Notes: generated by a model not told the origin, from the letters alone. A stretch of 64,000 bases of DNA from Antilocapra americana (GCA_007570785.1 ML660203.1:6754638-6818637); one strand, 5' to 3'. Shown: positions 11,011-22,724, counted from the stretch's first letter. Made by a program: numbers and translations.

Positions 11011-11940
11011 CTTATGTGCTGACTGCTCCCAAACTCTACAGGTCAGTTCTATTCTCTGAACACCAGTTCATGAATTCATCTGTCTACCTGCTCTCTCCAC
11101 TTGGTTGTCTAAACTGAACATGTCTAAAACCAAGCCCCTGACCTTTCTCCTTAGACCTGTGCCCACAGTCTTACCCACTGAGTTAACGGCAACCATGCTC
11201 TCCAGTTTCTCGAGTCAAACACAGCAGCGATACCCTTGAGTCTCCTCTCTCACACATCCCACAGAAACCTTGTCAGCTGTACCTTCAAATTACATCCAGA
11301 ATGCCATCTCTTCTTACTGTTGTCCCCCCACGCCCTTCATAATTCTGGCGCACAGCACCATCATCTCTTGCTGGGAATACTCAACAACAGCCCGCTTGTG
11401 GGACTCTGCGTCCACCTTGCCCCCTCACCTTGATCTCCATAGAGCGGTCAGTTAAAACCTAAGTCACACCCTATCACTGCTCTATGTAAAACCCTCTTCT
11501 GGGCCCCAACTAAGACTAAATCCTGTTTTCTAATGTCAGACACGCTCCTGTCCTGGGGCCTCTGTGCTTACTGTTTTCCCTGCCCGAGATACTCCTCACC
11601 AGAATATCTACATGGCTCAGTCCTCAGATCCAGTCCTACTCAACTGTCCTCTTCTCAATGAGGCTTTTCTTTGACCACCCTATTTAAAAACGAAAAGCCC
11701 CAATGCTGCCTATTCTAAGTCTTATCCGTTTTATTTTTCTCTTCAGCATGCATTATCTTCTAACAAGCTGTACAATTTACTTATCTGTTTTGTTTACTGC
11801 TCCCCTTCAATTAGAACATAAGCTCCTTGAAGGAGGGGATTTTAGTCTGCTTTGTTCATTGATATATCCCTGGCCTCACAACAATGCCTGGCACATGGTA
11901 GGTGTTTCAGAAATACTTGCTGAATGTATGGAAAGAAAGC
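11011..11940 (+). mobile_element. L2 LINE, 3' end
   Basis: This is a long diverged L2 3' region: 'gctgactgctcccaaactct', then 'ttctcaatgaggcttttctt', 'gaccaccctatttaaaa' and 'gcctggcacatggtaggtgt', ending 'aaatacttgctgaatg'. The short ORFs across it are not genes. Confidence 0.75.
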
Positions 11941-12715
11941 AGGTTTTCAGAGCAAGTTTTTGGTGGTAGTGGTGGGTGGTGGGCAGAACCAGACAAACAA
12001 ACCACTCTTGAATTCTGGGTATTTTTCAAATGCCCTTGTATGGCTTTCACTTTTTGTACACAGTGCCTATCCCAAGTTCAGAGTAAGAGCACCTCTGCGT
12101 TGGTAATATACTCATCAGTTACAAAATGGTCCTTGAAGATATTTTGCATCTGGGAATGAGTGAATGCCTTTTTCCTAGGGAGCCATGAGTTTGAATAAAA
12201 GATTTCTAATCAGTAGATTCACTTTTTTAAGTATAAAGTTTTTCATAAAATACACTGTAGAGAGAGGTATTAAACAGCTTCTCAAGGTGACTCCAGGGTC
12301 ACCCCCATATCTTTCTGCTAACTTTTGTTGTGAAGCTGGGTCTGAAGTGCTTTAATCTCCATTCTGAACAAAAGGAAGGGGAAGGGAACAGGAGTGGGGC
12401 GAGATGAGAAAAAACATCCTGAACCTAAGGTAAGGACAGTGAACCAAGACAGCTCAGCTCAGGGTGACAAAGTAGAACAAGAAATGGTGTCTTTGGAGGC
12501 TCATGGCAGGCAAAAAAACCCATAAACAACTTCTGTATTTGTCAAGGGGAGGATATAATCAGTTCTGTAATCTTGGGCCAAGCAACTGGATGTGGCTCTG
12601 CTCTCTTCAGCTGGTGAACAAATGTGGGACAGGTCATAATAAATGCAGTGAATTTTAACAAGCTTAGTTCTGAAACTTTGAAATTACTCAGCGTGACAAC
12701 TGGTAACAACTCTCA

Positions 12716-12740
12716 TGTATGTGTGTGTATATATATGCAT
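12716..12740. repeat. TG/TA microsatellite, short
   Basis: The sequence 'tgtatgtgtgtgtatatata' is an alternating purine-pyrimidine tract. Confidence 0.75.
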
Positions 12741-12809
12741 GATAATCTGACAACCATAGAGGAAGGAAAAAAAAGATCAGCCAGAGAGATCTCATAGATT
12801 ATCTGGGCC

Positions 12810-12915
12810 AAATCTCATATTGTACTGATAGAAAAATCGAGGTCCAGAGAGAAGTGACTTGTCCACACAGCTAACTGGTGAAAGAGGCAGAACTCAAACT
12901 TCAGATGACTCACTC
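12810..12915 (+). mobile_element. MIR SINE, core and 3' part
   Basis: It contains 'aggtccagagagaagtgact', 'tgtccacacagctaactggt' and 'ggcagaactcaaacttc', a standard MIR core. Confidence 0.7.
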
Positions 12916-12924
12916 AGTCATTCA

Positions 12925-13345
12925 CTGACCACTTATCTCTGTGCTTGACAAGCACTTGGTGATCAGAGCTTCCAAACAACATAGTATCCCTAAACTTCAG
13001 TATCCCTAACCTTAAGGAGGTGCTTTTTTGATGGGGAAAACAAAACAAGAACTACAGTGCAGTGTGCCAAGTTTCATCACTGAGGTAGGCAGAGGGGATG
13101 TGAGGAGCACAGATGAGGCATAGCGGACCTAGAGGGATTCCTACTGGAGGTGAGGAACAACTAAAAATCATAAAAGCAAACAAAAAAGTCATGGCTGACA
13201 ACTAGGTAGAGAAGATAGAGCACTCCAGGAAGAAGGAGCAATATATGCAAAGGCCAGTTTGGATGGAGTGTCACATACACATGAAGGAGGTGAGGCCAGT
13301 CAGGTGGGGAGAGTCTGGAGAGAGAAGTCACAAAAACCCACCAGT
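12925..13345 (+). repeat. Old mammalian interspersed repeat, family unassigned
   Basis: It starts like 'cattcactgaccacttatct', then has 'cactccaggaagaaggagca' and 'atatgcaaaggcc'. This is the same family-like wording as 20170, 22078 and 48409. Confidence 0.4.
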
Positions 13346-13544
13346 GAATTTTAAGCTGGAGACAGACAATACTAGATAAGAGTTGAGCCCCATCCTTGGC
13401 TGCTAGATTCCTTTCAGAGATCAAGATCAGGAAAATATTTCTCTTTCCTGATGTATTATTGATTCCTTCTGTCCTTCACCAATGGATTTTTAAAATCAAA
13501 GCAATGGATGCATCGTTAATGGTTATATAGTTACGGTTAAAAAC

Positions 13545-13898
13545 CAAACTATATAAAAAGGTACAAATGTCCTTAACAATTACTTACTGAGCATGTACTA
13601 ATACATTTTTCCCCCATACTCCTCTCACTACCCTGTTCATCTCTCCCAAATGACAAAAAAAACTAAGTATCTTGTGAACATTTACAGGGGAGGGAAAACA
13701 ATGTATCTACATACACACACACACACACACAGAGGTTTTCTCTTCTATATCTTTCCGTATCAACACATTTTTTATTTTAAATGGCTACACAGAATTTCAC
13801 TTATTTACCATAATTTAACTAATGTCCCCAGTCGTGGTTATTTTACATGGTTTCCAGTTTTGGGTTGTTTTGTTTTTGCTGTTAGAAATAATGCCACA
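13545..13898 (-). mobile_element. Old L1-like fragment, antisense
   Basis: 'ggctacacagaatttcactt' and 'ttttgctgttagaaataatg' resemble the antisense of an old L1. The match seems to continue at 14206-14340 and 14635-14720. A CA repeat lies inside it. Confidence 0.5.
13708..13731. repeat. (CA)n microsatellite
   Basis: About 12 CA units follow 'gtatctacata'. Confidence 0.9.
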
Positions 13899-14205
13899 GT
13901 CAGTCCAGATTTGATGCTCGGGGCTGGTGCACCGGGATGACCCAGAGAGAGGGAATCGGAAGGGAAGAGGGAGGGGGGTTCTGGAAGGGGAACATATGTA
14001 TACCCATGGCAGATTCATGTCAATGTATGGCAAAACCAACACAATAAAGTAAAGTAAATTAAAAAAAAAAAAGCTGACATATCAATAGCAAATAAATAAA
14101 TAAATAAAATAATAAAGCTTAAATATTTCTATATTCTACCCAAGAATTTCGCCTATTTCCCAAAGAGGACCTATAATAAAGGATTTTGATGAAAAAAAAA
14201 AAAAA
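13899..14205 (+). mobile_element. Ungulate L1 3' end with apparent 3' transduction
   Basis: The first part (13906-14071) is a bovine L1 3' UTR ('gctcggggctggtgcaccgg', 'gaacatatgtatacccatgg', 'caatgtatggcaaaaccaac') with AATAAA at 14043 and a poly(A). About 120 bp of other sequence follows, with its own AATAAA at 14175-14180 and a second poly(A) at 14191. One 14-bp duplication flanks the whole unit: GAAATAATGCCACA at 13885-13898 and GAAAGAATGCCACA at 14206-14219. Confidence 0.8.
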
Positions 14206-14340
14206 GAAAGAATGCCACAAAGGATATCCACGAGCACATATTCTGGCACTTATAGCTTTATTTCTGGCATGGATACACTTTTGCATGCACCTAGCACTGG
14301 AAGTGGGTGAGTCAAAGGCTATTAACATACATAATGTTGG
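14206..14340 (-). mobile_element. Old L1-like fragment, antisense, resumed
   Basis: This is the continuation of the 13545-13898 fragment after the L1 3' end insertion. 'ggatatccacgagcacatat' and 'ggaagtgggtgagtcaaagg' fit an old L1 antisense. Confidence 0.45.
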
Positions 14341-14634
14341 GAAACTGAAAGAAGGCAGAGGTGGACTGACCTAGGGCCCATGCTATTACAGCAGGAAGAG
14401 ACATCACTTCTGCAGGCACAGGGTTGCAGCGGCAGGAGGGTGGAGGAAGGGGATACTGAAGGCAGAAACACACTGGTCTGTTTCTACTGTATATATCGTT
14501 TCCTAGAAGCTGGAGATAAGATAACTTGGTCTACAAAATAGTTCAAAAAGAAGCCCAAACTATTAGCAAGCCAATTCAACTGAGGTATATAGATTTGCTT
14601 ATAGTAAATAAAGGACAGAGAAACTCAGAAAAAA

Positions 14635-14720
14635 AACTTTTTTTTTGAAAGACACTGACAAATGGTCTTCCAAGGAGGCTGTACCAATTGACTTTCACTC
14701 TCAGTATGTATACGTATGCA
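14635..14720 (-). mobile_element. Old L1-like fragment, antisense
   Basis: 'aatggtcttccaaggaggct' and 'gtaccaattgactttcactc' match the antisense L1 phrase seen in many old copies. Confidence 0.55.
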
Positions 14721-14779
14721 TTGTATACATATAGAAAGCTTTGATGATTACCTTTATTGTGTGGGAAGCATGTAATTTA

Positions 14780-14885
14780 GTAGGGAAAGCTTACATTTAG
14801 GAGTCGGACAACATGGTTTAAACCTAAGCTCCCACCACTTGCTCAAGAATGTGGCCTTAAGTAAGTTAATTAACCAGTATGGGCA
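14780..14885 (-). mobile_element. MIR SINE
   Basis: 'ggagtcggacaacatggttt' and 'aacctaagctcccaccactt' with 'ggccttaagtaagttaatta' are the reverse complement of the MIR 3' half. Confidence 0.6.
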
Positions 14886-14902
14886 TGTAGGTATGTGCTG
14901 TG

Positions 14903-16362
14903 TAACATGGTGATGGAATACCAGTTGAGCTATTTCAAATCCTGAAAGATGATACTGTGAAAGTGCTGCACTCAATATGCCAGCAAATTTGGAAAACTCA
15001 GCAATGGCCACAGGACTGGAAAAGGTCAGTTTTCATTCCAATCCCAAAGAAAGGCAATGGCAAAGAATGCTCGAACTACCGCACAATTGCACTGATCTCA
15101 CATGCTAGTAAAGTGATGCTCAAAATCACCAAGCCAGGCTTTAGCAATACGTGAACGGTGAACTTCCAGATGTTCTAGCTGGATTTAGAAAAGGCAGAGG
15201 AATCAGAGATCAAATTGCCAACATCCGCTGGATCATCAAAAAAGCAAGAGAGTTCCAGAAAAACATCTATTTCTGCTTTATTGACTATGCCAAAGCCTTT
15301 GACTGTGTGGATCACTATAAACTGTGGAAAATTCTGAAAGAGATGGGAATACCAGACCACCTGACCTGCCTTTTGAGAAATCTGTATGCAGGTCAGGAAG
15401 CAACAGTTAGAACTGGACCTGGAACAACAGACTGGTTCCAAATAGGAAAAGGAGTGTGTCAAGGCTGTATATTGTCACCCTGCTTATTTAACTTATATGC
15501 AGAGTATATCATGAGAAACGCTGGGCTGGATGGAGCACAAGCTGGAATCAAGACTGCCAGGAGAAATATCAATAACCTTGGATATGCAGATGATACCACC
15601 CTTATGGCAAAAAGTGAAGAACTGGAGAACCTCTTGATGAAAGTGAAAGAGGAGAGTGAAAAAGATGGGTGAAAGCTCAACATTCAGAAAACTAAGATCA
15701 TGGCATCCAGTCCCATCACTTCATGGCAAATAGATGGGAAAACACTGGAAACAGTGGCAGACTTTACTTTTTTGCGCTCCAAAATCACTGCAGATGGTGA
15801 CTGCAGCCATGAAATTAAAAGATGCTTATTCCTTGCAAGGGAAGTTATGACCATCCTAGACAGCATATTAAAAAACAAAGACATTACTCTGCCAACAAAG
15901 GTCCATCTAGTCAAGGCTATGGTTTTTCCGGTAGTCATGTATGGATGTGAGAGTTGGACTATAAAGAAAGCTGAATACCAAAAAATTGATGCTTTTGAAC
16001 TGTGGTGTTGGAGAAGACTTTTGAGAGTCCCTTGGACTGCAAGGAGATCCAACCAGTCCATCCTAAAGGAGATCAGTCCTGAGTGTTCACTGGAAGGACT
16101 GATGTTGAAGCTGAAACTAATACTTTGGCTACCTGATGCAGAGAACTGACTGACTGGAAAGGACCCTGATGCCAGAAAAGATTGAGGGCGGGAGGAGAAG
16201 GGGACGACAGAGGATGAGATGGTTGGATGGCATCACCAACTCAATGGACATGAGTTTGGGTAGACTCCAGGAGATGGTGATGGACAGGAAGCCTGGTGTG
16301 CTGTAGTCCATGGGGTCACAAAGAGTCGGACATGACTAAGAGACTGAACTGAACTGAACTGA
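14903..16362 (+). mobile_element. BovB (RTE) LINE, 5' truncated, 1.46 kb
   Basis: It begins 'ggtgatggaataccagttga' and runs through the reverse transcriptase region to the diagnostic tail of repeated ACTGA units at 16341-16362. This is the most complete BovB copy in the window. Frame damage makes it inactive. Confidence 0.95.
14957..16149 (+). pseudogene. BovB ORF2 reverse-transcriptase relic
   Basis: The frame at 14957-15154 gives an upstream RT segment. A shift follows, then 15151-15672 encodes the RT core with FIDYAKAFD (motif A) and YADD at 15583-15594 (catalytic motif C). A TGA at 15670-15672 breaks it, and the same frame resumes to 16149. The N-terminal endonuclease is absent through 5' truncation, so no active protein is expected. 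Confidence 0.93.
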
Positions 16363-16673
16363 ATCACTGGATGGTGAAGGAATTCCCAAGAGAATGTTCT
16401 TTGTATGTCTCAACAAGGTGTGGGGTGCGCTGGTGGCACAGAGAAGGTATCAGGAGCTGTAATTTTCACAGACGAAAATGTAATAAACAGAAGAATCATT
16501 TTTTCTGGAACTAGATAATATCAATATGCATTTCCATAGCTCATCCCAGCCTGGAGCAGAAGATACCTTGACCAATCGCAGTGGTGCACTAAGAACAAAT
16601 GACATATACCTGTTTGTTTGGGATTTTAAGTAAAGGACAGGTTGTCCATTTCAGGAGACCTGAATCTGCCTAT

Positions 16674-16700
16674 GTTTTTTTTTCTCTCTCTCTTTCTCTG
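16674..16700. repeat. T-rich / TC simple repeat
   Basis: A T run passes into TCTCTC repeats. It is the poly-purine strand of the gene's transcript. Confidence 0.8.
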
Positions 16701-17093
16701 AGTTTTGTAGCTGGTTGTAGGTCACTGGTGCCTGCCAGATAGGAAAATACTTCATCCACCCCAAGTTTTGCGCCTGTACGTGAGCACAAACACACACACA
16801 CGGTTTCATTAGCCAGTAATAAATGTAGCTTCCCTAGGAACAGATTTCAGCCCAAGGTGGTGTCAATTTTTCATGGACCGAGGAGATGGGGAGAGCTGCT
16901 GGCACAGAAAGCAGGGGAGATAACAGGTTTATCTGCTGGCCAACACCGTTCAGCTGCTCTGTCATTTCGACAGGATAAAATGGAGGTGAAGGATGGCTAT
17001 GGAGCTGTCAACACAGACAGGGTAGATGTGGTGGCTCCCACTGCAGAGAACAGTCTCTACAGCAGGGCCCAGGAAGAGAAGAACATATGCGTA

Positions 17094-17370
17094 CACACAC
17101 GCTAAAGGAATCCACAAGGCTCCAGAGAAGAGCAGAACATGTGTAGGTATGCACACACGTGCACACGTACGCACGTGCGCGCGCNNNNNNNNNNCACACA
17201 CACACACACACACACACACACAAGGAATCCACAAGGCTCCAGAGAAGAGTAGAACATGTGTGGGTATGCACACATGCACACGCATGCACGCGCACACACG
17301 TGCACACGCATGCACGCACACACACACACTAAAGGAAGCCACAAGGCTCCAGAGAGGAGCAGCCCAAGCA
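17094..17370. repeat. Compound minisatellite with CA/CG microsatellite, gapped
   Basis: Three copies of a ~115-bp unit carry 'ggaatccacaaggctccaga' (17106, 17222 and, as 'ggaagcc...', 17333). Copies 1 and 2 are followed by 'gaacatgtgt' and alternating CA/CG tracts, while copy 3 is partial and diverges after 'gagaggagcag'. The 10-N gap interrupts the first tract. It is likely length-variable and possibly collapsed in assembly. Confidence 0.85.
17185..17194. other. Assembly gap (10 N)
   Basis: Ten N characters occur inside the CA/CG tract. The true length is unknown. Confidence 0.99.
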
Positions 17371-17630
17371 AAGCTACACTTTGAAGTCACTAGGTAAGGA
17401 GGCAGGGATCCTGGTGGAGTATGGAGAGCCAGCACTGAAACTGTGCACCCGTGTGAGTCCCTGCCTGCTGGGTGTCTTGCTCAGACAACTGGCTGCCTCA
17501 CACACTAATTAGTGAAACCGCTTTAGAGGTGGCTCTGGCCCATTCTTCCCCCAGATCAACTCTTCACGGTCTCTCAAGAGTGATTAGCAACGAGTTAGAT
17601 GCCCCACTGGGTATATTTAAAAAAAAAAAA

Positions 17631-17828
17631 AGTCGCACAGTTGTATCTGACTCTTTGCGACCCCATGGACTATAGCCCACCAGGCTCCTCTGTCCATGGA
17701 ATTCTACAGGTAAGAATACTCGAGTGGGTTGCCATTCCCTTCTCCAGGGGACCTTCCCGATCCAGAGATCGAACCCAGGTCTCCTGCATAGCAGGCGGAT
17801 TCTTCACCAGCTGAGCCACCAGGGAAGC
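17631..17828 (-). mobile_element. Bov-A2 SINE
   Basis: The plus strand reads 'ctgactctttgcgaccccat', 'gtgggttgccattcccttct', and 'gctgagccaccagggaagc'. A 13-A run (17619-17631) adjoins its left edge. Confidence 0.92.
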
Positions 17829-18147
17829 TCTGGTGCACATGAAAGGTATAAGCTCTGGTATACGCAAGGAGGCTAAAAGTTTGATTCTCTAGGGTCAGTG
17901 AGAATTCTGTAATTTTCAGAGCTGAAAGGAGAATCAGAAATCTTCAGTTCAATTCCTCTCAGATTTTGAGTACAGAAACAATAGCCGTGATAAAGAATGT
18001 GATTTGCTTCCGGTCAAAATCACTTTCTAGGCCACTCAAATCTAGATCTGCAATTTGAGGCAACCCTCCCACCACCACAGTTTTTCCTCTTAAAATCATG
18101 ATAAACACTTCTGAGAGTCTGAACCCTTACGTATGCTATTGTCTCAT

Positions 18148-18199
18148 TGTCTCTCTCTCTCTCTCTCTCACACACACAAACACACACACACACACACAC
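18148..18199. repeat. (TC)n(CA)n microsatellite
   Basis: About ten TC units are followed by an interrupted CA tract. Confidence 0.95.
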
Positions 18200-18554
18200 G
18201 TGTCAGAGTGTTCTTATCTCTTAGGGATGGCTCTTTGGGTTAAGAACCCAGATAAGAAGTCTTTCCAGAATGGCACAACCAGACTGTGGCCATCCCTCTA
18301 ACCAGCCTGTTACATGCAGAGTGTGCCAATTTTATAGAGAGTAAGACAGATCTTCATTTCCCATCCTTATTCTTAGAGAAGAATGGTCCAAATCCCAATC
18401 TAACATCAGCTGTCTCTGTGAGGAGAGCTACTCAACCACATAGGCCTGTAAACAACTAGGTTCTATCAGTGTCTACTGCTGAGAGGGACACTGAGAGGAC
18501 TAACTTCTGGGACCTCCTCCAGAAACATCAAGTGAATGAACAACTGATGTGGGG

Positions 18555-18750
18555 CTTTAGGATCACATGGTTTTGGATTCAAATCTTGCCGCTGGCACTC
18601 ACTAGCTGGTTAAACTAAACCATGGGCACACTGTTTAATTTCTGAGCCTCAGTTCTCTTATTTGTAAAATGGGCCTGAACCTTCTATTAAGTCCACTGTA
18701 TCAGATGAGCCATGTGCACAGCAGGCACTCAACAGACATCAGTTTGAGAC
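18555..18750 (-). mobile_element. MIR SINE
   Basis: It has 'ggattcaaatcttgccgctg', 'ctgagcctcagttctcttat' and 'ttgtaaaatgggcctgaacc', the reverse complement of MIR. Confidence 0.85.
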
Positions 18751-19344
18751 CCGCTGCACTGAAAAAGAGCATCACAAGAGATTCCTTCACCTAGGCACTG
18801 GCCAAAATTGTCACCTTGCTCCTTCCATGTTGCATCCTGATCACATGTTTCAGTCTGCCTGGGTTATTCTAACTAGCTCCTGCTGAGAAAAATAGGAACT
18901 TGAATAGCTTGACTTTCTCAGCTGGTAGGGCTATTTTCTACAACTCGAGATTTGTTCTAACCCTAAAATGGAACAAGGCCAACTTCACTCAGACTCTTTA
19001 ATCCCACAATAAATTAAAATAAAGAGCTTTATGTGTGGTTGCCTTTATAGAAGCCAAATGATACAAGATTCTGGGAGACCTGCGGACAGCCCTGAGGTGG
19101 GCAGTGGCTATTTACCATTAGGCTGAAGGACACTGCACATCTAAGCAGAGATGTTCCTTTCTTTTAATAAAACTAAACATACTTTGCCATGGTAATCATT
19201 TGCCTTTTGATCTTGCTGCAAGAGCTAAAAACACAACACATGATCTGCAGAGGAAATGAAAAAGATGTTCTCCTTTAGGAGTTTCATAATCACAGACAAC
19301 TAGTCTCAGGGCACAAAGTAGTACACACAGCAACCATTCCTTTA

Positions 19345-19400
19345 CTCAAACTTCTGAGTGCCCACTATGTGCCAGGCAACGTACTAAACACTGGGACTGC
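19345..19400 (+). repeat. Old interspersed repeat, 5' phrase
   Basis: 'gagtgcccactatgtgccag' and 'gtactaaacactgggactgc' form the opening phrase of the recurrent old repeat. MIR is an alternative. Confidence 0.4.
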
Positions 19401-19879
19401 AGAGATGAAGGAAGATGGTCCTCTCTAGAGAAGCTATTCTGCATCGTTTTATGAGTAAGGCTGGGTGTACTACATAGCAAGCGATGCCTGTGAGCTCACA
19501 GCTCCAAGTTTTCTGTGGTAAAGTTGGTAGACTGAAGCTAGGATTTGGGGTTCTAGGAGCACATTTAATTCCTGGAGCACAGGTCTGGATCACACTCTTG
19601 AATCCTGGGACAAATGGACTACTATTTACATTAACGAGTCTCCCAAGGTGAGGACTGGGGTGAAAGTGGGAAACAGGGAAGAAGGTGACAAGGTGCATAG
19701 TAACAATCTCCAAAGGTGACTTCCTCCTCTTTCCATGACTCTGGATTTTGGGGCAGGGGGGGTCCTGCTTGCATCTCTGTTGGGAGTTTTGGTCCCATGA
19801 GGCAAGGGAAGATCAAATTCACCAGAAAGGAAGAAGAGGCACTAACCAGCTGAGCTGGGCCACAGGACAATCTTTGCCA

Positions 19880-20270
19880 TAGGAACAAACACTGATTCAT
19901 TTATTCATAAGATAGACTCCTACAACATACAAGATACAGAGTTTGGAGACAGACAATCAGACAAGAATTCTGCCTTCTAGGTGACTCAGGTATATTATGT
20001 CTAAAATTACTTGCCAGAAAGTGACAGTGAGTGGAAAAGGGGCAGAAACTACTAGTGAGGCAAATACTCTTCCAGTGAGGATACCTGGGAGACTGGTAGG
20101 CAAGATGGCACTTGGGCTGAGCCGTGAAGAAGAGAAGCAGGCAAGAGAAGAGCAATGGGAACAATGGTATTCCGAGCAGATGGATAAGCATGAAGCAAAG
20201 GCATTAAGCTGGAGTGCACAGAATACAGGCAAAGAACTGGGAAGAGATCAGTGTGGTGGGAGGGAAGGGG
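19880..20270 (+). repeat. Old mammalian interspersed repeat, family unassigned
   Basis: 'ggcacttgggctgagccgtg' and 'gtattccgagcagatggata' followed by 'agcatgaagcaaaggc' resemble the copies at 13222, 22078 and 48409. Confidence 0.4.
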
Positions 20271-20280
20271 GATAAAAGGT

Positions 20281-20437
20281 AATTAGTGTGGCAGCCTGGA
20301 GGGGAGGGGGGTTGGGGAGAGGATGGAAACATGTCTATATTTGGCTGAGTCTCTTTGCTGCTCACTTGAAACTATGACTACATCGTTAATCAGCTGTACA
20401 CCCATAAAAAAATTAAAAGTTGAAAAAAAAGAGAAGT
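20281..20437 (+). mobile_element. Ungulate L1 3' end (short)
   Basis: 'gggaggggggttggggagag', then 'cagctgtacacccataaaaa' and an A-rich tail. An imperfect duplication flanks it: 'taattagtgtggca' near 20280 and 'taattaggttggca' near 20437. Confidence 0.75.
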
Positions 20438-20959
20438 AATTAGGTTGGCAAGGTCAGGGAGGGGTGCAGATCAAGGATAAATAGACATACTAGACTATGG
20501 AAAGTGTACCCTAACCAATATTCTGATGGCCTGGCATTTAAATGTTGGCCCAGCATGGCTCATGTGGGAATAAATTCAGGACTGCTCTGACTACCCAGCT
20601 TCAGAGCCTGCATCTCCTTCCAGCAGCCCAAATGGTTAAGAATGATATGGGTCAGCCAGAGTTCTATTCTTAGGATGGAAATGGAAATGGTCCCTGGACT
20701 TCAACCATCAGGCCCATGTCAAGGCAAGATTCTGCAGGGCCAGTTTAAAATTCCAGGCCATGCCGCAGAGCTGCCTTTGTTTCCATGGAACATTTGAGGC
20801 CATTAGTTCTTTTGTTTTAAGGAAATCACACAGAAGTGGTCTTCCCTCATTTTCTAAAATTAAAACCATCTCTGTTTTATTGCTGAACCTTGCTGCCCAC
20901 CTCCCCTCTGGCGTCCCCCAGATGGAGAGACATCCTGCTTTCTGCTAAGACTCTAGGTG

Positions 20960-21130
20960 CAAACAGGATGTTTAAAATACCCTAATTAGATCGATCTTGA
21001 TTTCAGTAGGGGTGTGCTGGAATACAGATTAATCTGTTCCACGCCTGGCCTTGGCAGCTGAAGTAGCAGGAGGCCCTGTCAAATCAAGCCATAACATCAC
21101 ACTCCTCTGTCTCTGTTATTATTTTTTCCC
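20960..21130. other. Candidate conserved non-coding stretch
   Basis: This unique, homeobox-site-rich sequence ('taattagatcgatcttgatt', 'gattaatctgttccacgcct') has no repeat signature. Its function is not shown. Confidence 0.2.
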
Positions 21131-21374
21131 TTTCTACATTTCATTAGAATGGACATCTGCCTAGCAGGGGATGTGGTAACCCTAGAAGAGTCACGCGTGT
21201 GTGCTCAGCCACTCCAGTTGAATATTGATGCAGCTCAAATCGAACACTTTTCTCAAGACAGATGGATCTGTGTTAGCATCTATATATAGTCCCTTTTAAC
21301 ACATATACAAAATACACACATTTCTATTCTTCACAAACATTTGCTGAATCCTGGCAGGCACTGGGCTAGAGACT

Positions 21375-21560
21375 GGGGACTTAAAACAGGCAACATTTAC
21401 TGTAAACCTACTATGTGCCTATGTGTGCTCTGCATGTATTACTTTATTTAATTCTCACAACAATCCTTTGAAACATGTTAATTATTCTCCCCATTTTACA
21501 GGTATGAAACTAGAGACTCAGGAAAAAAAAAATTTGTTTCCCAGACTTTCTTAGCTATTA
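21375..21560 (+). mobile_element. MIR SINE
   Basis: It has 'cctactatgtgcctatgtgt', 'attctcacaacaatcctttg' and 'ccccattttacaggtatgaa', a clear MIR. Confidence 0.85.
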
Positions 21561-21824
21561 ATAACTAAGAAGTGACCTTATTAGTGCCACTATAATACAA
21601 CTTGATTATTTTCCTCAAGAGTTAAAAAAAAATACCCAGTAAGAATATTAAAAAAGCATTCAGCTTCCTTAGCGCTACCAATAAAATCATGAGACAGTTT
21701 CATTTGATAAAGTTTTCACAACACCTGACGCCCGGAAGGCTGTGGGGAGGGGAGCTCCCCTGCACTGCTGGCCCTATGAATACGGTGGACGCAGCGCTGA
21801 AACCACCCTTGCTGTGTGCATCTC

Positions 21825-21935
21825 CCCAACAGATGGTACGCTCCTCCAAGGCAGGGACCACATCTTATTCACTGCCACACCTTCGGTGTCTAGCATCGCG
21901 CCAGGCATTCAACTAATACTGAATTTGACATCCTA
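21825..21935 (+). mobile_element. L2 LINE 3' fragment
   Basis: It shows 'caaggcagggaccacatctt', then 'tctagcatcgcgccaggcat' and 'caactaatactgaattt', an L2-type 3' end. Confidence 0.6.
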
Positions 21936-22004
21936 ACTAAACAGCATGGTAAGAGTTAGCTATCAGAGCTATATCTGTATAAAAAAGAAAGAATAACTGA
22001 CTCC

Positions 22005-22330
22005 CTGACGGATCTGGATGAGCCAAACTTTGAAGGATGAGAAAGAATTTATCAGAGAGACAAAGGCAGGAACGGCATTCCAGACAAAACACAAGAGATT
22101 TAAAGGCATGGACACAGAAATGAACATGACACAGGACAGACTGCAGGGGGTGGGCAAGGAAATGGCAGGTGAGGGAAGAGAGGTGAGCAAGACCCTCGCA
22201 GACTCAACTAGAGTCTGGACTTTATCCCATAGGACCTACAGAACTGACAGAAAACAGGCAGCTTGACCAGATTTCTGTCCCAGAAAGATCATCCTGGAAG
22301 ATGCGTAGGAATATACACTGGAGGAGAAGC
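22005..22330 (+). repeat. Old mammalian interspersed repeat, family unassigned
   Basis: 'ggcattccagacaaaacaca', 'aaggcatggacacagaaatg' and 'gtctggactttatcccatag' are the most typical phrases of the recurrent old repeat in this window. Confidence 0.45.
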
Positions 22331-22724
22331 AGGAGCAGCTCCAGATTATCACAGAAACATATGTAATAAGCAAACACATCATACTGCATTTGGGTGTATC
22401 TGACAGGTAATTCTCCTTAAGCAAAACCTGAAATAGTTAATGATCTTTCAGAAAGAAGACCAATATCCCCTCCCCACTTCTGGGGGAAGAAAGGAAGTGC
22501 AATATAAAGATCACCAGAGTAAAGAGAGATAGGTTCCTGCTCCAAACTCAGAGGAAAATCTTCTCTGTGCCTCTAACGAGGTCTCTTCTCCACCTATTCT
22601 CTGCGCCTCAATATCCCTGACTGTAAAAGGAAAGAAGTAGCTAAGTAGCTTGCAAGATATACAAGGTTCTCCCTCAATTCGATGACAAGATTATAGTTAT
22701 CAAAAAAAAAAAATGAACAATTAC

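Noticed and set aside
17094..17370. Repeat-spacer look suggesting a CRISPR-like array
   Set aside because: The spacing units are simple CA/CG tracts and the genome is mammalian. It is a minisatellite.
16962..17435. Cys/Val/His-rich long frames across the CA/CG tract
   Set aside because: They are translations of the minisatellite and the N gap, not genes.
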